From Bacillota bacterium (GTDB lineage Bacteria > Bacillota > Clostridia > Christensenellales > SZUA-584): a DNA stretch of 14,817 bases. This document shows positions 12,974 to 14,817 of the stretch, one piece after another. Each line of letters begins with the position of its first letter. Positions within the stretch are counted from its first letter, which is position 1. The DNA lies in NCBI GenBank assembly GCA_023436525.1, contig JAEZIW010000223.1:1-14817 (forward strand), in the 5' to 3' direction. Below the pieces are notes generated by a model. The model was not told the origin of the DNA, did no database searches, and saw only the letters and a program-made list of their open reading frames with translations. The position numbers and the translations under genes are program-made.

Positions 12974-14629
12974 CTACTCTTTGTATCTGTAATTCGATCT
13001 CCAGATTTTTAAACGGTACATCAGTGATGTGATTTTTCTGCCGCCGGGGATAAACTTCATATCGTCCGGTTTGAGTGCGCCAAAAATGAATATCAGCAGC
13101 ACATAAATGAGAACAGCCGTCGCAACTACAACGATCGTTCTGACGCCTGAATACAATCCGGATGGGACGTTCGGCATCAGAAAATAGATGGCGGCGCTCA
13201 TGCCCCCCGTGGCCAGCAGCGGTTTAACAAAGCTATCCAATATTTTTACACGCATATGCGCGTGCCGCATGACGCAAATCATATCGAGCAGCGCCGCTAT
13301 GGCATAGCAGGCGATCGTGCCGTACGGTGAGCCCTGAACGTTAATCTCAGGTATCGGTATCGTCAGAACACTGATGACGATTTTCACGCCGATGCCGATA
13401 AACAGATTGATCACAGGCAGATACGTTTTCCCAAGCCCCTGCAAAATGCCCGTCATGGTTTGCAGTATCGTCATGAAGAAAACTGTTATCGCAAGTATGC
13501 CCAGCATTTGCCCGCCTATGAGCAGCATATCCCCCTTCAAATTTCTGTAGAGAAGATGCATGATCGGCGTTGAGAGAAAATAAAGCCCGGCTGCGCTCGG
13601 CAGACCGACCAGCATCGACAGCTTCATGCCTATGTTTGCCTTGGATGCGATGCTTCTCAGGTTATGCTCGGTTTTAGCTGCCGCGATGGCCGGAACCAGG
13701 CTCATCGCCAGTGACGTAGAAAAAATGGCCGGTAAATTGATGATTGAGTTGGGCAGCGTGGTGGCCAGGCTGAACAACGAATCAACCATCTTAGGATTTA
13801 ATGCAATTTCCTTACCAATCAGCAAAACGCTGTCCATGCTGTTGAGCGTATGTGTAATCATCGCAGAGTCCGCGTTCTGGACAATCGGTATGGCACACGC
13901 GCCGACGATGATGGGCGCAGCCAGATAGACGAGACGTCTGCCAATGTTCCGCGTCAGCTCTGTATATCTTGCCGATTTCTCGCGTCGTCTGAAGATGGCG
14001 ATTTTCTTCTTATAGGTCACCATCATGTAGATGCAGGCGACGACTTCAGATATGCTGATACCGAGCACCGCACCGGCAGCACCGTAGATTGGCCCTTGCT
14101 GGCTCCACAAATACGCAAGCGTCAGCCCCGCTACCACCTTGACAATCTGCTCGATCATCTGGGAAATGGCTGTGGGGGTCATACGCTGCATGCCCTGGAA
14201 ATAGCCTCTGTATGCAGACATAATTGACACAAAGAACAGAGACGGCCCCAGCGCCATGATTGCGTACTTCGTGTCGGGGCTGCCGAGAGCCGCTGCAATC
14301 TGACCGCTGAAAGCGATCATAATCACGGTGGTTAACAGCCCGATGATAAACATCGCTTTTAAGGCTTTGCGAAATACGGCATAGGCGGCTTTGTAGTCGC
14401 CGAGCGTAGTTCTCTCGGCCACCAGTTTGGCAATGGCAACCGGTAACCCTGCGCTGGAGAAAGCAAGCAAAAACGTATATATGGGAAAAGCACGCCCATA
14501 ATACGCCATACCGTTCTCGTTAATTATATAAGCTGTGACGATCGTATAAACGGCACCGATGACCTTGGAGACCATCCCGAGGCCGCTTAATATCGCCGCA
14601 CCTTTAATGAAATTCTTATGTGATCCCAT
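12974..14629 (-). CDS. MOP-superfamily lipid-linked saccharide flippase (SpoVB/YtgP-like)
   Basis: This is a 551-residue polytopic membrane protein that fits the polysaccharide-transport branch of the MOP superfamily, in which MurJ-type, SpoVB and YtgP proteins flip lipid-linked cell-wall or polysaccharide precursors. The start FIKGAAILSGLGMVSKVIGAVY, the GMAYYGRAFPIYTFLLAFSSAGLPVAIAKLVAE segment near 40-71 and AYRGYFQGMQRMTPTAISQMIEQIVKV near 139-165 are typical. About 14 helices can be counted, and the C-terminus carries a basic cytoplasmic tail of about 40 residues. Length agrees with YtgP (about 540) better than with shorter SpoVB. The ATG at 14627-14629 has only a poor GGGA ribosome binding site, which together with the structured leader suggests post-transcriptional control. 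The choice between peptidoglycan, spore cortex and other polysaccharide cannot be made here. Confidence 0.9.
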   Translation of the reverse strand: MGSHKNFIKGAAILSGLGMVSKVIGAVYTIVTAYIINENGMAYYGRAFPIYTFLLAFSSAGLPVAIAKLVAERTTLGDYKAAYAVFRKALKAMFIIGLLTTVIMIAFSGQIAAALGSPDTKYAIMALGPSLFFVSIMSAYRGYFQGMQRMTPTAISQMIEQIVKVVAGLTLAYLWSQQGPIYGAAGAVLGISISEVVACIYMMVTYKKKIAIFRRREKSARYTELTRNIGRRLVYLAAPIIVGACAIPIVQNADSAMITHTLNSMDSVLLIGKEIALNPKMVDSLFSLATTLPNSIINLPAIFSTSLAMSLVPAIAAAKTEHNLRSIASKANIGMKLSMLVGLPSAAGLYFLSTPIMHLLYRNLKGDMLLIGGQMLGILAITVFFMTILQTMTGILQGLGKTYLPVINLFIGIGVKIVISVLTIPIPEINVQGSPYGTIACYAIAALLDMICVMRHAHMRVKILDSFVKPLLATGGMSAAIYFLMPNVPSGLYSGVRTIVVVATAVLIYVLLIFIFGALKPDDMKFIPGGRKITSLMYRLKIWRSNYRYKE

Positions 14630-14638
14630 ATTTCCCGT

Positions 14639-14722
14639 TCAAATATCCCGGTATGCTTTAGATACCGGCTTAATGGCTTCCCATTCTATTAAGTATGATC
14701 GAAGCTGATCATATACGTGCAT
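14639..14722 (-). CDS. Possible 27-residue leader peptide before the flippase gene
   Basis: A short frame begins with the ATG at 14720-14722 and ends with TGA at 14639-14641, 9 nt before the flippase ATG. Its peptide starts MHVYDQLRSYLIEWEAI and ends SKAYRDI, a composition that looks like real protein. There is no visible ribosome binding site, and the start would lie very close to the predicted transcription start, so translation would have to be leaderless. The frame fully contains the three hairpins described below; it may be a chance frame through them. Confidence 0.3.
   Translation of the reverse strand: MHVYDQLRSYLIEWEAIKPVSKAYRDI
14648..14713 (-). promoter_or_regulatory. Three abutting hairpins in the flippase 5' leader
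   Basis: In minus-strand order: 14694-14713 (TATGATC pairs with GATCATA, 6-nt loop), 14669-14693 (CTTAAT with ATTAAG, or alternatively AATGG with CCATT inside), and 14648-14668 (CCGGTAT with ATACCGG, 7-nt loop). The three follow one another without a single unpaired base between them and end 18 nt before the flippase ATG. No known riboswitch core or T-box sequence was recognised. Confidence 0.55.
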
Positions 14723-14728
14723 CTTTTT

Positions 14729-14734
14729 ATTATA
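14729..14734 (-). promoter_or_regulatory. Candidate -10 element of the flippase gene
   Basis: A perfect TATAAT on the minus strand lies about 95 nt before the ATG; no good -35 stands 17 nt upstream. It would give a leader that consists almost only of the three hairpins. Confidence 0.35.
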
Positions 14735-14778
14735 TAGTTATCTGACAAAAAAATAAACAGAATTTTCAAGGCCGTTTA

Positions 14779-14817
14779 TCATCGGCTGCTTACCGGCCTG
14801 CCGCTTGCGTCAAAAAG
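14779..14817 (-). CDS. Possible 3' end of an upstream gene, cut by window edge
   Basis: Twelve codons ending in TGA at 14779-14781 read LFDASGRPVSSR. The frame is open to the right edge of the window and the peptide is plausible as a C-terminus, but 39 bases are too few to be sure. An AGGCCG/CGGCCT inverted repeat (14769-14799) spans the stop codon. Confidence 0.25.
   Translation of the reverse strand, partial: LFDASGRPVSSR

Noticed and set aside
14769..14799. AGGCCG/CGGCCT inverted repeat as a terminator of an upstream gene
   Set aside because: The loop is about 19 nt and the T-run on the minus strand begins about 20 nt beyond the stem, too far for a standard terminator.

Overview
The window looks like a chromosomal segment from a member of the Bacillota, most likely class Clostridia. 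The evidence is the purE-C-F-M-N-H gene order, a PurF with the Bacillus-type propeptide and four cysteines placed like Fe-S ligands, a DegV protein, a DUF1540 protein, a SpoVB/YtgP-type flippase and strong AGGAGG-like ribosome binding sites. Base composition looks near balanced. No rRNA, tRNA, CRISPR array, transposase or prophage gene was seen. All genes are on the minus strand except two short plus-strand ones, the DUF1540 gene at 5605 and the HTH regulator at 8405.

Region 1 (1-5604) is a de novo purine operon read right to left: purE, purC, purF, purM, purN, then the 5' part of purH, which runs off the left edge. The first five genes are tightly packed, with an ATGA overlap at purE/purC, 1 and 9 nt gaps on either side of purF, and a 10 nt overlap at purM/purN. 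The spacing breaks abruptly between purN and purH, where about 590 bp hold a composite array of palindromic repeats. Upstream of purE there is a TTGACA promoter, a good match to the PurR box and a palindrome in the promoter spacer. Together the genes cover AIR formation (PurM), carboxylation (PurE), SAICAR synthesis (PurC), the PRPP entry step (PurF), one formyl transfer (PurN) and IMP closure (PurH). purD, purL/Q/S, purB and purK are not in the window.

Region 2 (5605-9351) holds accessory genes: a 55-residue DUF1540 protein with its own terminator, a repeat-filled gap containing an inverted pair of repeat units, an unrecognised 127-residue protein, a DegV fatty-acid-binding protein translationally coupled to a PAP2-like membrane protein, and a divergent HTH regulator with four membrane segments. 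A second repeat-bearing gap closes the region.

Region 3 (9352-14817) holds a complete polar amino acid ABC importer (lipoprotein, permease, ATPase) with a terminator, an EamA-type transporter and a 551-residue MOP-superfamily lipid-linked saccharide flippase. The flippase leader is unusual: three hairpins abut without a gap and overlap a 27-codon reading frame.

I did not find a convincing new multi-gene system. The most distinctive signals are the repeat modules in every long gap, especially the higher-order tandem array inside the purine operon, and the structured leader of the flippase gene.
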